The translations under genes were made by a program, and so were the position numbers. Positions 15,392 to 24,193 of a stretch of DNA of 64,000 nucleotides are shown in pieces. Each line of letters begins with the position of its first letter. The first letter of the stretch is position 1. The notes beneath the pieces were generated by a model. The model saw nothing but the letters and a program-made list of their open reading frames with translations. It was not told the DNA's origin and made no database searches. The DNA is from Verrucomicrobiaceae bacterium E54 (GTDB lineage: Bacteria > Verrucomicrobiota > Verrucomicrobiia > Verrucomicrobiales > Akkermansiaceae), in NCBI GenBank assembly GCA_022548915.1, contig JAKZES010000008.1, positions 62,001 to 126,000 on the forward strand. Direction: 5' to 3'.

Positions 15392-18082
15392 TCATCCGAG
15401 CGCCTCGATCATCTCCTCGAGCTGACCGAGCTTCTCGCGCCACTCCTCCAGCCGGGCCTTTTCCTGATCGACCACCGCAGCCGGTGCCCGCTCGACGAAA
15501 CTCGCGTTGCCCAGCTTGCCTTCCGACTTCTTCACCTCTCCCCGGATCTTCTCGATCTCCCTGCCGAGGCGCTCACGCTCGGCCTCGACATCGATCAGGC
15601 CATCGAGCGGCATCGCCACCTCGCCCACATCCGTCAGCGCCGCCGGGGTTCCCTTGGGCGCCTCGTATGCGTCCTCCAACTCGATCTCCCCCGCCCCGGC
15701 GAGCAGGGCGAGCACGTCCTTCTCCGACGAAAGCCAGTCCGGCGCGCCCTTCACGACAAGGCGCACGTCGCGACGCGACGCCACGTTGTATTCGGCCTTG
15801 AGGTTCCGGAGCTTCCCCGCCGAAGCATAGATCGCCGACGCCCGCTTGGCTGCCTCGTGCGACTCCCGCCCTGCAAGCAACGGCTCGCTCGCCAGCGTCC
15901 GGCTCATGAGGAACTCTCCCTCGGGAACATAGCCCATCCGTTCGGAAAGCTCCTCGGTCACGTGCGGCATGTAGGGGTGCAACAACTGGAGGAAGCGCGA
16001 CATGGTCGCGTCGAACACCGCCAGCGTGACCTCGCGGGCGTCCGCGGACGCATCGTCACGCAGGTCTCCCTTCACCGCCTCGAGGAACTTGTCGCAGAAC
16101 TCGCTCCACAGGAATTCGTAGAGCCGCTGCGAGATCTCGCCGAATCGATAGTCCGCGTACAACCCCTCCAGATCCACCGCCAGGCGATCCAGCTTCGCCA
16201 TGATATCCAAATGGTAGGGCCGCAAGGCCTCTTGCTTTGGAACTTGGAACTTGGAACTTGGAACTTCGCCGCTTGCCATCTGCCGGAACCGGCAGGCGTT
16301 GTAGAGTTTATTGGCGAAATTCCGCCCTTCCTCGATCTGAGTTTCGTCGAAGCGGATGTCCGTGCCCACCGGCGCGATCCGCATCAGACCGAAGCGCAGT
16401 CCGTCGGCACCATACTTGTCCATCAGGTCGATCGGGTCCGGCGAGTTGCCCAGCGACTTGCTCATCTTGCGCCCCTTGAGGTCGCGGATGAGCGCGGTGA
16501 AATACACGTTCTTGAAGGGCAGCCGCTCCTCGAAGCGGTAGCCCGCCATGATCATCCGTGCGACCCAGAAGAACAGGATGTCCGGACCGGTCACCAGGTC
16601 GGTGGTCGGGTAGAACTTCTCCAGAGTCTCGCTGCGCTCGCCAACATCCGACATCGTCGCGAAGGGCCAGAGCCAGGAGCTGAACCAGGTGTCCATCACG
16701 TCCTCGTCGCGGACCCACGCGTTCTCGTCGGCCGGAGGCTCGACACCGACGTGGATGTCGCCCTTTTCAAAGTCCGACATGTCGAGCGACTCGGCGCCCT
16801 TCAGCGCGTCGAGCTTGTCCTTGCGGTACCACACCGGGATCTGGTGGCCCCACCACAGTTGGCGGCTGATGCACCAGTCCTGGATGTTCTCCAGCCAGTG
16901 GGCGTAGGTCTTCGCCCAGCGAGCCGGGCGGAAAGTGATGTCACCGTCGGCGACCGCCTTCGCGGCCTCCTCGACGCAGGGATATTTCAGGAACCACTGC
17001 ATCGAGATCCGCGGCTCGACCGGCACGTCGGCCCGCTCCGAGAAGCCGACGTTGTTCTCGTATTCCTCGACCTCGAGCAGCAGACCCATTTCCTCGAGCT
17101 TCTTCGCCGCCACCTTGCGCGCCTTGAAGCGGTCGAGACCGTCGAGGTCCGGGCAGTCGGGGCAGTTCACGGTGCCGTCCGGGTGGAGCACGTCGATGAT
17201 GTCGAGGTCGTTCTTGATCCCGATCTCGAAGTCCGCCTTGTCGTGCGCCGGGGTGATCTTCAGCGCGCCGGTGCCGAATTCGATGTCGACATGTTCGTCG
17301 GCGACGACCGGAATCTCCGCTTCGGGAAACGGTCTGCGGACCTTGCGGCCGATGTGTTTCGCGTAGCGCGGATCCTTCGGATTCACCGCCACCGCCACGT
17401 CGCCCATCAGGGTCTCGGGACGGGTCGTGGAAATGTGCAGGTACTCGCCCGGTTCATCCACCAACTCGTAGCGCATCGTGTAGAGCTTCGAGCGCTGCGG
17501 CTTCATGATCACCTCCTCGTCGGAGAGGGCGGTGAGCGAGACCGGGCACCAGTTCACCATCCGCTTGCCGCGGTAGATCAGGCCCTGCTTGAAGAGTTCG
17601 ACGAAGACGTGGCTCACCCATTCGGTGTAGCCTTCATCCATGGTGAAGCGCTCGCGCGACCAGTCGCAGGAGCAACCGAGGCGCTTGAGTTGCTTGATGA
17701 TGATCCCCCCGTGGTGCTCCTTGAAGTCCCAAACCTTTTCCAGGAACGCCTCGCGTCCCAGGTCGCGGCGGCTCTTGCCCTCCTCCTCGCGCAACTGGCG
17801 CTCGACCTTGGTCTGGGTCGCGATGCCGGCGTGGTCGGTGCCGGGCAGCCAAAGCACCTCCCGGCCCTCCTGGCGCGCGCGGCGGGCGAGGATGTCCTGC
17901 AGCGAGTTGTTCAGCACGTGGCCGAGGTGCAGGATGCCGGTGACGTTCGGCGGCGGGATGACGATCGAGTAAGCCGGCTTGTCCGAGGACGGATCGGCCT
18001 CGAAACACTTCCCTTCCAGCCAAGCGGCATACCACTTCGCTTCCACAGACTGAGGCTCATACGCTTTCGCCAGTTCGGACAT
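15392..18082 (-). CDS. valS: Valyl-tRNA synthetase
   Basis: The 896-residue class Ia synthetase has PPPNVTGILHLGHVLNN (HIGH motif, ~38-54), editing-domain sequence in the middle, GRKMSKSLGNS near residue 535 (KMSKS), an anticodon-binding domain, and a C-terminal coiled coil (EAERERLGREIEKIRGEVKKSEG). ATG 18082 gives the normal N-terminus (MSELAKAYEPQSVEAKWY). Odd feature: between the catalytic and anticodon-binding domains (~604-616) the linker SSKFQVPKQ is encoded by four copies of a 7-bp repeat that also occurs at 36950-36991. A terminator-like hairpin lies in its leader (18152-18225). Confidence 0.97.
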   Translation of the reverse strand: MSELAKAYEPQSVEAKWYAAWLEGKCFEADPSSDKPAYSIVIPPPNVTGILHLGHVLNNSLQDILARRARQEGREVLWLPGTDHAGIATQTKVERQLREEEGKSRRDLGREAFLEKVWDFKEHHGGIIIKQLKRLGCSCDWSRERFTMDEGYTEWVSHVFVELFKQGLIYRGKRMVNWCPVSLTALSDEEVIMKPQRSKLYTMRYELVDEPGEYLHISTTRPETLMGDVAVAVNPKDPRYAKHIGRKVRRPFPEAEIPVVADEHVDIEFGTGALKITPAHDKADFEIGIKNDLDIIDVLHPDGTVNCPDCPDLDGLDRFKARKVAAKKLEEMGLLLEVEEYENNVGFSERADVPVEPRISMQWFLKYPCVEEAAKAVADGDITFRPARWAKTYAHWLENIQDWCISRQLWWGHQIPVWYRKDKLDALKGAESLDMSDFEKGDIHVGVEPPADENAWVRDEDVMDTWFSSWLWPFATMSDVGERSETLEKFYPTTDLVTGPDILFFWVARMIMAGYRFEERLPFKNVYFTALIRDLKGRKMSKSLGNSPDPIDLMDKYGADGLRFGLMRIAPVGTDIRFDETQIEEGRNFANKLYNACRFRQMASGEVPSSKFQVPKQEALRPYHLDIMAKLDRLAVDLEGLYADYRFGEISQRLYEFLWSEFCDKFLEAVKGDLRDDASADAREVTLAVFDATMSRFLQLLHPYMPHVTEELSERMGYVPEGEFLMSRTLASEPLLAGRESHEAAKRASAIYASAGKLRNLKAEYNVASRRDVRLVVKGAPDWLSSEKDVLALLAGAGEIELEDAYEAPKGTPAALTDVGEVAMPLDGLIDVEAERERLGREIEKIRGEVKKSEGKLGNASFVERAPAAVVDQEKARLEEWREKLGQLEEMIEALG
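16239..16266. repeat. In-frame heptanucleotide tract (GGAACTT x4) inside valS
   Basis: Four perfect tandem copies of GGAACTT on the plus strand, which is AAGTTCC in the coding direction. They encode part of SSKFQVPKQ in the domain linker of ValRS. Six copies of the same unit occur at 36950-36991, about 20.7 kb away. Confidence 0.9.
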
Positions 18083-18151
18083 CGCGGCGGAGCCATGCCA
18101 GAGCCTCCGCTCTTTGTAAAGACGGGCGCACGCGCGCTCACTTGCCGCATC

Positions 18152-18225
18152 CGGAAAAACAAGAGGCCCGGCCGACACCGCGCTGGAAAAAACCCAAAAA
18201 CCAACGCGAAATCAAACCGGGCCTC
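18152..18225 (-). terminator. Terminator-like hairpin in the valS leader (rho-valS gap)
   Basis: On the minus strand the arms at 18217-18225 and 18163-18171 pair perfectly (GAGGCCCGG / CCGGGCCTC) across a 45-nt loop, immediately followed by TTGTTTTT. This is the layout of an intrinsic terminator 70 bp before the valS ATG. It could simply end rho transcripts or be an attenuator of valS; the long loop leaves room for an alternative fold. No T-box consensus is visible. The rest of the 312-bp gap (18083-18394) is comparatively AT-rich at 18290-18390 and likely contains the valS promoter. Confidence 0.45.
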
Positions 18226-18394
18226 CCTACCTTGAGGCGTGAGCCCCTCGGCAAAAGTATGTCGCTTCTCGCAAAGCTTACATGGGGAGAAACGCCACCG
18301 ACCCCGGATTGTTTCAGAAAAATTGCAAGAGACTACGATTTTTTACGCAGTCGGGCCGTGAAAAAGCACCAGAATCAACGGATCAAAACAGCCT

Positions 18395-20239
18395 CTATCC
18401 CTTGATTTCCAACAACATTTGAGGATTGTTGGGGAATTTCTTCAGGAAGAACAAAAGTCGCTCCATGGCCTCCACGGGGCGGTGTCCGGACAGGCCCCGG
18501 CGGATCATGTGGATCTTGTGCAGGGTGTGCTCGGGCAGCAGGAGTTCCTCCCGCCGGGTGCCCGACTTGAAGATGTCCACGGCCGGGTAGATGTAGTTCT
18601 CCGCGACCTTCCGGTCGAGGACCAGCTCCATGTTGCCGGTGCCCTTGAACTCCTGGAAAATGGCATCGTCCGCCCGGCTGTTGGTCTGGACCAGGGCGGT
18701 GGCGAGGATGGTCAACGAGCCTCCCTCGCGGGTGTTCCGGGCGGCGGCGAAAAGACGGCGCGGGGTTTCGAGCGCCCCGACCATGACGCCCCCGGAGCCG
18801 ATGCCGCGGCCCTTGCCGCGCTTGCCGCCCGCGGCGTTGTTGTAGGCCCTCGCCAGCCGCGTGATCGAGTCCATCACGAGAAAAACATGCTTCCCGCCCT
18901 CGACCAGCCGCTTGGCCCGCTCGATCGCGATCTCGGCAATGCGGGTGTGGTTGCGCGGGTGCTCGTCATTCGAGCTGGCGTAGATTTCCACATTCGGCAA
19001 CGCCCGCCGGAACTCGGTGACCTCCTCCGGCCGTTCGTCGACCAGCAGCACCATTGGGTGCAGCGTTTCGTCGTGCAACTCCTGCACCGCCTCGGCGACA
19101 TGCAGCAGCAGGGTGGTCTTGCCTGAACGGGGAGGCGACACGATCAAACCGCGCTGACCGCGACCGACCGGTGAGATCAGGTCGATCACCCGGGTGGTGT
19201 AGCGCTCGGGCACCGTTTCGAACGAGATCCGCTTGTTCGGGTTGATCGCCTTCAGCTCCTCAAAGGCGGGCAGCTTGCGCGATTCGTCGGGATCGAGGTC
19301 GTTGACGCTGGTCAGTTCCACCAACTGCGGGCCGCGCGGGCCCTGCTGGCTCAGCCCCTTGAGCCAGAAGCCGACCCGCAAGCCGTAGCGCCGAACCAGA
19401 TCCGGTGAGACAAAAACGTCGTCGCGAGCCTGCTCGAACTTCTTCGACGGCTGACGCAGGAACCCAAACCCCTTGGGGGCCAACTCCAGCAGCCCGTCGA
19501 CCTCGACCTTCGGCCCTTCGAGCACCGCAGGACGCAACTCCACCTCGTCGGATCCGCCTTCTCCTCCACCCTCGCCGTCATCACCACCACGACGGTTGCG
19601 CCGACGGCGGCGGCGGCGGCGGCGCTTGCCACCCCCTTCGTTGCCATCCTCGCGGGACTCGTTGCCCGAGCCGTGGCGATCCTGGCGGTCGCCCCGCTCA
19701 TTGCGGTCCTCGCGGTCCTCGCGGTCGCCTCGGTCGTTCCGGTCGCCTCGATCCTCGCGGTCGTTGCGGTCGTTGCGGTCTTCACCGCTTCCCCGATCCT
19801 CGCGATCCTTCCGGTCCGAACGCTTCACGGGACCACCGCCGGGCACGCGCCCGAATCGAACCTCCTTCTCGCCTTCCGCACCTCCGGCCGCGGTTTCGCC
19901 GCCCGCATCCGGCTTGGGTTCGGCCTTCGGCTCCGGGCCGGGTTCCTGCCTCGAACTTCCCGGGTCTGGAACGCTTGAGAAATTCAGCTCCGCCTGGGGC
20001 GGCTCCATCCGCGTTTCGGTGGATGGCCCGGCCTTCTTCGGCTCCGCGGGGGATGGAGCTTCCGCGGGGGTGTCCTTCACCTTGGCGGTCTTCCGCGCGG
20101 CGACTTTCTTCGCCGTCTTTTTCGCGGCCTTGGTGGCCGCCTTCTTCGCGGTCTTGCTGGCTGCCTTCTTGGCCGCTTTCTTCGCCGGGCGGGTTGCCCC
20201 GGCTTTGGCTGCGGATTCGCGCTTGGTGTCGTCGCTCAT
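18395..20239 (-). CDS. rho: Transcription termination factor Rho with long disordered N-terminal extension
   Basis: The C-terminal ~380 residues are canonical Rho: an RNA-binding OB fold (LLELAPKGFGFLRQ), Walker A (SPPRSGKTTLLLHV, ~370), Walker B (KHVFLVMDSIT), and the Q/R-loop region (TALVQTNSRADDAIFQEFKG). The 614-residue length exceeds E. coli Rho by ~195, all N-terminal: a Lys/Ala H1-like block (~10-52), a Pro/Glu spacer, an Asp-Arg/Asn-Arg repeat block (~137-190) and an Arg run (KRRRRRRRRRNRRGG, ~207). Such extensions occur in Rho of several phyla and in tested cases increase RNA binding or drive condensation; whether that holds here is inference. Likely the first gene of the rho-valS segment. 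Confidence 0.96.
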   Translation of the reverse strand: MSDDTKRESAAKAGATRPAKKAAKKAASKTAKKAATKAAKKTAKKVAARKTAKVKDTPAEAPSPAEPKKAGPSTETRMEPPQAELNFSSVPDPGSSRQEPGPEPKAEPKPDAGGETAAGGAEGEKEVRFGRVPGGGPVKRSDRKDREDRGSGEDRNDRNDREDRGDRNDRGDREDREDRNERGDRQDRHGSGNESREDGNEGGGKRRRRRRRRRNRRGGDDGEGGGEGGSDEVELRPAVLEGPKVEVDGLLELAPKGFGFLRQPSKKFEQARDDVFVSPDLVRRYGLRVGFWLKGLSQQGPRGPQLVELTSVNDLDPDESRKLPAFEELKAINPNKRISFETVPERYTTRVIDLISPVGRGQRGLIVSPPRSGKTTLLLHVAEAVQELHDETLHPMVLLVDERPEEVTEFRRALPNVEIYASSNDEHPRNHTRIAEIAIERAKRLVEGGKHVFLVMDSITRLARAYNNAAGGKRGKGRGIGSGGVMVGALETPRRLFAAARNTREGGSLTILATALVQTNSRADDAIFQEFKGTGNMELVLDRKVAENYIYPAVDIFKSGTRREELLLPEHTLHKIHMIRRGLSGHRPVEAMERLLFFLKKFPNNPQMLLEIKG

Positions 20240-20259
20240 GGAAATGAAATCGGGTGCGG

Positions 20260-21012
20260 TCAGTCCTCGAGTTGCGCGAGGACTTCGTCGGTGACGTCGA
20301 AGTTGGTGAAGACGTGGATCACGTCGGCGTGGTCATCGAGTTTGTCGTAAAGGTTCATGACCTGCCTGGCCCGACCGAGTTCATCGACCTCGATCGGATT
20401 CTGCGGCAGGGAGACCAGCTTCTGGGTCTTCGGCTCGAAGCCTTGCTCGCGCAATGAATCGGCCACAGCCGCGAGTTGGGTAGGATCGGTGAGGATCACA
20501 TGCTCATCCTCCTCCATTTGCACGTCGTCGGCCCCGGCGGTGATGGCCGCCTCCATGATCGGATCCTCCTCGACACCCTCGGCGGCAATGCGGATCTCAC
20601 CCTTGCGGTCGAACTGATAGGCGACGCTGCCCGGCTCGGCGACGCTGCCGCCGCCCTTGGTGAAGATCGACCTCATGTCGGCGGCGGTGCGGTTGAGATT
20701 GTCGGTGGCCGCCTCGATCAGAAAGGCGATCCCCTCCGGCCCGTAGCCCTCGTAGGTGGCCTCCTGGATGGCCTCGCCACCGAGTTCTCCGGTGCCCTTC
20801 TTCACCGCCCGCTCGATCTTGTCCTTCGGCATCGACACCGCCTTGGCGTTGTCGATCGCGGCGCGGAGCCGGGGATTCATCGTCGGGTCGCCCCCGCCAT
20901 CGCGCGCGGCGATGGCGATTTCGTGGGCACACTTGCTGAAGACCTTGCCGCGGACGACGTCGACACGGGCCTTGATGTGCTTAACCTTGGACCACTTGTT
21001 GTGACCTGCCAT
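20260..21012 (-). CDS. yebC: YebC/PmpR family translation/transcription regulator
   Basis: The 250-residue protein begins MAGHNKWSKVKHIKARVD, the invariant YebC N-terminus, and continues with NPRLRAAIDNAKAVSMPKD, TYEGYGPEGIAFLIEAATDN and GSVAYQFDRKG. YebC proteins have been linked to relief of ribosome stalling at proline runs and in some species to gene regulation. ATG 21012 is set by the family N-terminus; sequence further upstream does not match. It ends 20 bp before rho begins, so the two may be co-transcribed. Confidence 0.94.
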   Translation of the reverse strand: MAGHNKWSKVKHIKARVDVVRGKVFSKCAHEIAIAARDGGGDPTMNPRLRAAIDNAKAVSMPKDKIERAVKKGTGELGGEAIQEATYEGYGPEGIAFLIEAATDNLNRTAADMRSIFTKGGGSVAEPGSVAYQFDRKGEIRIAAEGVEEDPIMEAAITAGADDVQMEEDEHVILTDPTQLAAVADSLREQGFEPKTQKLVSLPQNPIEVDELGRARQVMNLYDKLDDHADVIHVFTNFDVTDEVLAQLED

Positions 21013-21449
21013 GAGGAAGGAAGGGAAACCCGATCGCGGAATGAATGAACCCATCCCGCGAAGGAGGAAGAACGATGGAGAAACGCCGGAAAGGGTGACC
21101 CCGCACGGAACTGCCGCAATGCGGCGGGTGGCGGAAACCCGAACCGTAGCAAGCTGTTCAAACACAGCCGCCGCCTCGGTCGGACACACGCAGATTGACC
21201 AGCCCACCCGGCTTTGGCAAAGGAAATCTTCCGCAGTGGCTCCTTCCAGGAGCGATGGCAGGGCAGGTCGGCCCGGGGCCGACAGTTCGCGGTCGGCATC
21301 CCCCATTCCGGCTGCCAAAATGAATGGAGAGACTGGAGGCAGTGGGACCGAGCCGCAGTTGTCGCGGTTCCACGAGTTCAAGGCGGCCCGTTCCGAGCGA
21401 CGAGGACGTCGCCACGCCCCGGCATGGCGCTCGCAGAGCGCCACTCCAC
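21013..21449. other. 437-bp non-coding gap between trpS and yebC with several hairpins
   Basis: No credible gene was found on either strand. The gap holds compact palindromes: GTCGGCCC-G-GGGCCGAC at 21267-21283, a GGCTCC/GGAGC hairpin near 21240-21255, and TGGCGCTC-GCA-GAGCGCCA at 21425-21443. The last lies 7 bp beyond the trpS stop in the minus direction and could end its transcript, although no T-run follows. The remainder should contain the yebC promoter. A structured leader or small RNA is possible but not demonstrated. Confidence 0.5.
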
Positions 21450-22415
21450 TCAAGCCAGCCCCACCGCTTTGCGCACCCGGTCGATCACCTTGGCTGCCTC
21501 CTCGCGGGCCCGCCCGGCACCCTTGGCGAGCACTTCGTCGACGTAGCCAGGATCCGCCAGCAGTTCCTCCCGGCGCTGACGCATCGGGGCGAAATACTCC
21601 CAGTAGGCCTCTGCCAGGCGTTTCTTGAAGTCACCGTAGCCGACACCCCCGCTCTGGTGATCGGCCACCATTTTCGCGTAGTCCTCCTCGCTGGCGAAGA
21701 GCCGGAACAAGGGCAGGATGAGCGAGCCGTCGACCGGCTTCGGGTCCTCGACCGGGGTCGAGTCGGTCTTGATCCGCATGATGAGCTTCTTCGACGGTTT
21801 CTCGTCACCGAACAGCGGGAGCGTGTTGTGGTAGCTCTTGCTCATCTTCTGGCCATCGAGCCCGGGCACCACGGCCATGCTCTCGGAAATCATCGGCTCC
21901 GGCACCACCAGCGTGTCCTCGCCATAGGCATCGTTGATCTTCCCGGCGAGATCACGGGTCATCTCGAGGTGCTGCTTCTGGTCGCGGCCGACCGGAACAA
22001 GATTCGAATCGTAGAGCAGGATGTCCGCCGCCATCAGCACCGGGTAGGCGAAGAGTCCGTGGGTCGGCGCGATCCCCTTGGCGGTCTTGTCCTTGTACGA
22101 GTGTGCCTTTTCCAGCATGCTCACCGGGCAGACGCTGGAAAGGATCCAGGCCAGCTCGTTGACCTCCGGCACATCCGATTGCCGGAAAAACACCGAACGC
22201 TCCGGGTCGAGGCCGCAGGCGAGGAAATCGATGGCCAGTTCGCGGGTGTGGTCGCGCAGGGCGTCGGCGTCCCGGACCGTCGTCATCGCATGGTAGTTGG
22301 CGATGAAGTAGAAGGCCTCGCCCTGCTCCTGCAGGCGCACCGCCGGCTCCATCGCGCCGAAGTAGTTGCCGATGTGGAGTTTGCCGCTCGGCTGGAGACC
22401 CGTCAGAATTCGCAT
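21450..22415 (-). CDS. trpS: Tryptophanyl-tRNA synthetase
   Basis: This 321-residue class Ic synthetase starts MRILTGLQPSGKLHIGNYFG, which carries the HIGH-equivalent HIGN, and has PVGRDQKQHLEMTRDLA near residue 150 and GLDGQKMSKSYHN near 197 (KMSKS). Length is normal. ATG 22415 gives the standard N-terminus; a longer in-frame extension upstream lacks homology. Transcribed divergently from the membrane-redox gene at 22508. Confidence 0.97.
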   Translation of the reverse strand: MRILTGLQPSGKLHIGNYFGAMEPAVRLQEQGEAFYFIANYHAMTTVRDADALRDHTRELAIDFLACGLDPERSVFFRQSDVPEVNELAWILSSVCPVSMLEKAHSYKDKTAKGIAPTHGLFAYPVLMAADILLYDSNLVPVGRDQKQHLEMTRDLAGKINDAYGEDTLVVPEPMISESMAVVPGLDGQKMSKSYHNTLPLFGDEKPSKKLIMRIKTDSTPVEDPKPVDGSLILPLFRLFASEEDYAKMVADHQSGGVGYGDFKKRLAEAYWEYFAPMRQRREELLADPGYVDEVLAKGAGRAREEAAKVIDRVRKAVGLA

Positions 22416-22507
22416 CGGGCGGACGATGGAAATTCCCACCGCGGCGGTCAAGATCCGCCCTGCGCGAAGTCCACTTGCGGGAATCACGGAGCGGACTACC
22501 CTCCGCC

Positions 22508-23488
22508 ATGGTCATCGATTGCACCGGCAGCCAATGCGGCGTCCCGAGATGGATGCCACGGATTCTCGTCGCTGCCGGGATCTATCACGTCCTTTTCGCC
22601 GTCTGGGTCGTCTGCTGGCCGAACATCTACTTCGACTGGATCGGCTGCGATCGCCCGAATCACCCGATGCTCTGGCGCGGTCTGGGATTCCTCTCCGGGG
22701 CCTTCGGGGTCGGATTCCTCATCGCCGCCCGGAAACCGATCCGTCACTGGCCACTGGTCCTGATCGGCTTCATCAAGTTCAACCTGGTCATCATCACCCT
22801 CGCAGTCGGTCTCTTCGAGGGTCCCCTGCCCCGCGAGATCATCGGCCTGGTGCTTCTCGACGACCTGATCTGGTGGTTCCCCTTCGCGGCGATCCTGTGG
22901 GCCAGCGCCCAGGCCCACGCCGGGCGGCCTCCGTCCGGGGCCCCGCCCCTCACGCTGGAGGAGGCAGGCGAACGCTACAAACTCTCTTCGGGCGAAACTT
23001 TGGGCGAAGCGGCCTCACAGCGGACCCTGGTCCTCGTCTTCCTCCGCCACTTCGGCTGCACCTTCACGCGCAAGATCCTGCGGGAACTCGAGGACCTGAA
23101 GCGGGAAGCCGACCGCCACGACGCACGCTTGGTGCTCGTGCACATGCTGGCACCGGGAGATGAAAGCGAGTACATTGACGAGCGGCGGGAGATCGCCCGG
23201 ATCGCCGACCCGATGTGCGAACTCTACCGGTCCTTCGGCCTCGGCAAGGGGGGCTTTCTCGAATTGTTTGGTCCCCGCGTCTGGATTCCCCTGATCGCCG
23301 CACTCGTCAAGGGATGCGGCGTGGGCCACCTGGCGGGCGACGGACTGCAACTGCCCGGTGCGTTCCTTCTGCGCGACGGCAAGATCATCCGCGGTCAGCG
23401 GGCCCGCACCCAGGCCGACCTTCCCGACCTGCCGGGGCTTTTCAAAGGGTTGCAAGATGGCCCGGGGACTGAAAGCGTCCCCGCGTGA
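22508..23488 (+). CDS. Membrane protein fused to an AhpC/TSA-type (peroxiredoxin-like) domain
   Basis: About 326 residues. The first ~140 contain four hydrophobic helices (e.g. ILVAAGIYHVLFAVWVVCW). From ~165 a thioredoxin-fold domain follows: LVLVFLRHFGCTFTRKILRELEDL, then a substrate-loop region and LPGAFLLRDGKIIRG, as in PRXL2/SelL-like AhpC-TSA proteins. In that group the active site is often C-x-x-C or U-x-x-C; here it is C-T-F-T, with only the first Cys. The fusion suggests a membrane-bound thiol reductase or peroxidase of unknown substrate. Its stop overlaps the GTG of the next gene as GTGA. Confidence 0.65.
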   Translation: MVIDCTGSQCGVPRWMPRILVAAGIYHVLFAVWVVCWPNIYFDWIGCDRPNHPMLWRGLGFLSGAFGVGFLIAARKPIRHWPLVLIGFIKFNLVIITLAVGLFEGPLPREIIGLVLLDDLIWWFPFAAILWASAQAHAGRPPSGAPPLTLEEAGERYKLSSGETLGEAASQRTLVLVFLRHFGCTFTRKILRELEDLKREADRHDARLVLVHMLAPGDESEYIDERREIARIADPMCELYRSFGLGKGGFLELFGPRVWIPLIAALVKGCGVGHLAGDGLQLPGAFLLRDGKIIRGQRARTQADLPDLPGLFKGLQDGPGTESVPA

Positions 23489-24189
23489 GCCCGCTCGCCA
23501 ACAAGACCATCCTCCTCACCGGAGCTTCCAGTGGCATCGGTCAAGCCACCGCCCGCGGCCTGCTCGACCGCGGTGCCCGGGTCATCGGCGTCTCGCGCCG
23601 GCCCGATTCGCTCAGCCAAGGCATCATCCCGATCAAGGCCGACCTCACGAGCCGCGACGACATCCAGCAGATCTTCCGTCAGATCGACCGCATCGACGCG
23701 CTGGTGAACAACGCCGGCATCGCCTACCTGTCGCGGATCATCGATGGCAACCCGGCCGACTGGGAGGAGATGTGGCGCGTGAATGTCTTCGCCTTGTCCC
23801 TCTGCTCGCAACTCGCCCTCCGCCATTTCCCGAAAAAAGGCGGGCGCATCGTCAACATCTCCTCGATGAGCGGGCACCGGGTGCCTCCCACCGGAGGCTT
23901 CTACGCGCCGACGAAATTCGCGGTCCGGGCGATCAGCGACGCCATGCGCCTTGAAATCAAGGCCTCCGGCTTGCCGGTGCAGGTGGGATGCGTGTCGCCG
24001 GGCTTTGTGGACACACCACTGCTCGACCACTACTTCCGCGGGCGTGAGGAGGCCCTGCAGAAGACGCGCGAGGCCATGACGATGCTGGAGCCCGAGGATG
24101 TCGCCCGCTGCGTGATTCAGTTGCTCGAAACGCCGGACCACGTCGAAATCGGCGACATCCTGCTCCGCAGTGCCGAACAGAAGGTTTGA
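23485..24189 (+). CDS. Short-chain dehydrogenase/reductase
   Basis: A 234-residue classical SDR: LLTGASSGIGQATARGL (cofactor loop), LVNNAGIAYLS (NNAG), IVNISSMSG (catalytic Ser) and YAPTKFAVRA (catalytic Tyr-x-x-x-Lys), followed by VSPGFVDTPL. Arg residues after the second strand (VSRRPDS) favour NADP(H). The GTG start at 23485 overlaps the previous stop as GTGA. Substrate not predictable; the previous gene's redox domain hints at a shared pathway. Confidence 0.9.
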   Translation: MSPLANKTILLTGASSGIGQATARGLLDRGARVIGVSRRPDSLSQGIIPIKADLTSRDDIQQIFRQIDRIDALVNNAGIAYLSRIIDGNPADWEEMWRVNVFALSLCSQLALRHFPKKGGRIVNISSMSGHRVPPTGGFYAPTKFAVRAISDAMRLEIKASGLPVQVGCVSPGFVDTPLLDHYFRGREEALQKTREAMTMLEPEDVARCVIQLLETPDHVEIGDILLRSAEQKV

Positions 24190-24193
24190 GCCC

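Noticed and set aside
15857-18235. Very long open frame antisense to valS
   Set aside because: It has histidine/arginine/valine-rich low-complexity translation with no recognisable motif, and the opposite strand encodes complete ValRS. Typical of GC-rich antisense frames.
18083-18394. T-box riboswitch in the valS leader
   Set aside because: No T-box sequence or specifier loop is recognisable; only the terminator-like hairpin is supported.
19670-19830. ~9-bp repeats in rho as another member of the heptad family
   Set aside because: The period is 9 (3 codons), explained by Asp-Arg/Asn-Arg peptide repeats, not 7.
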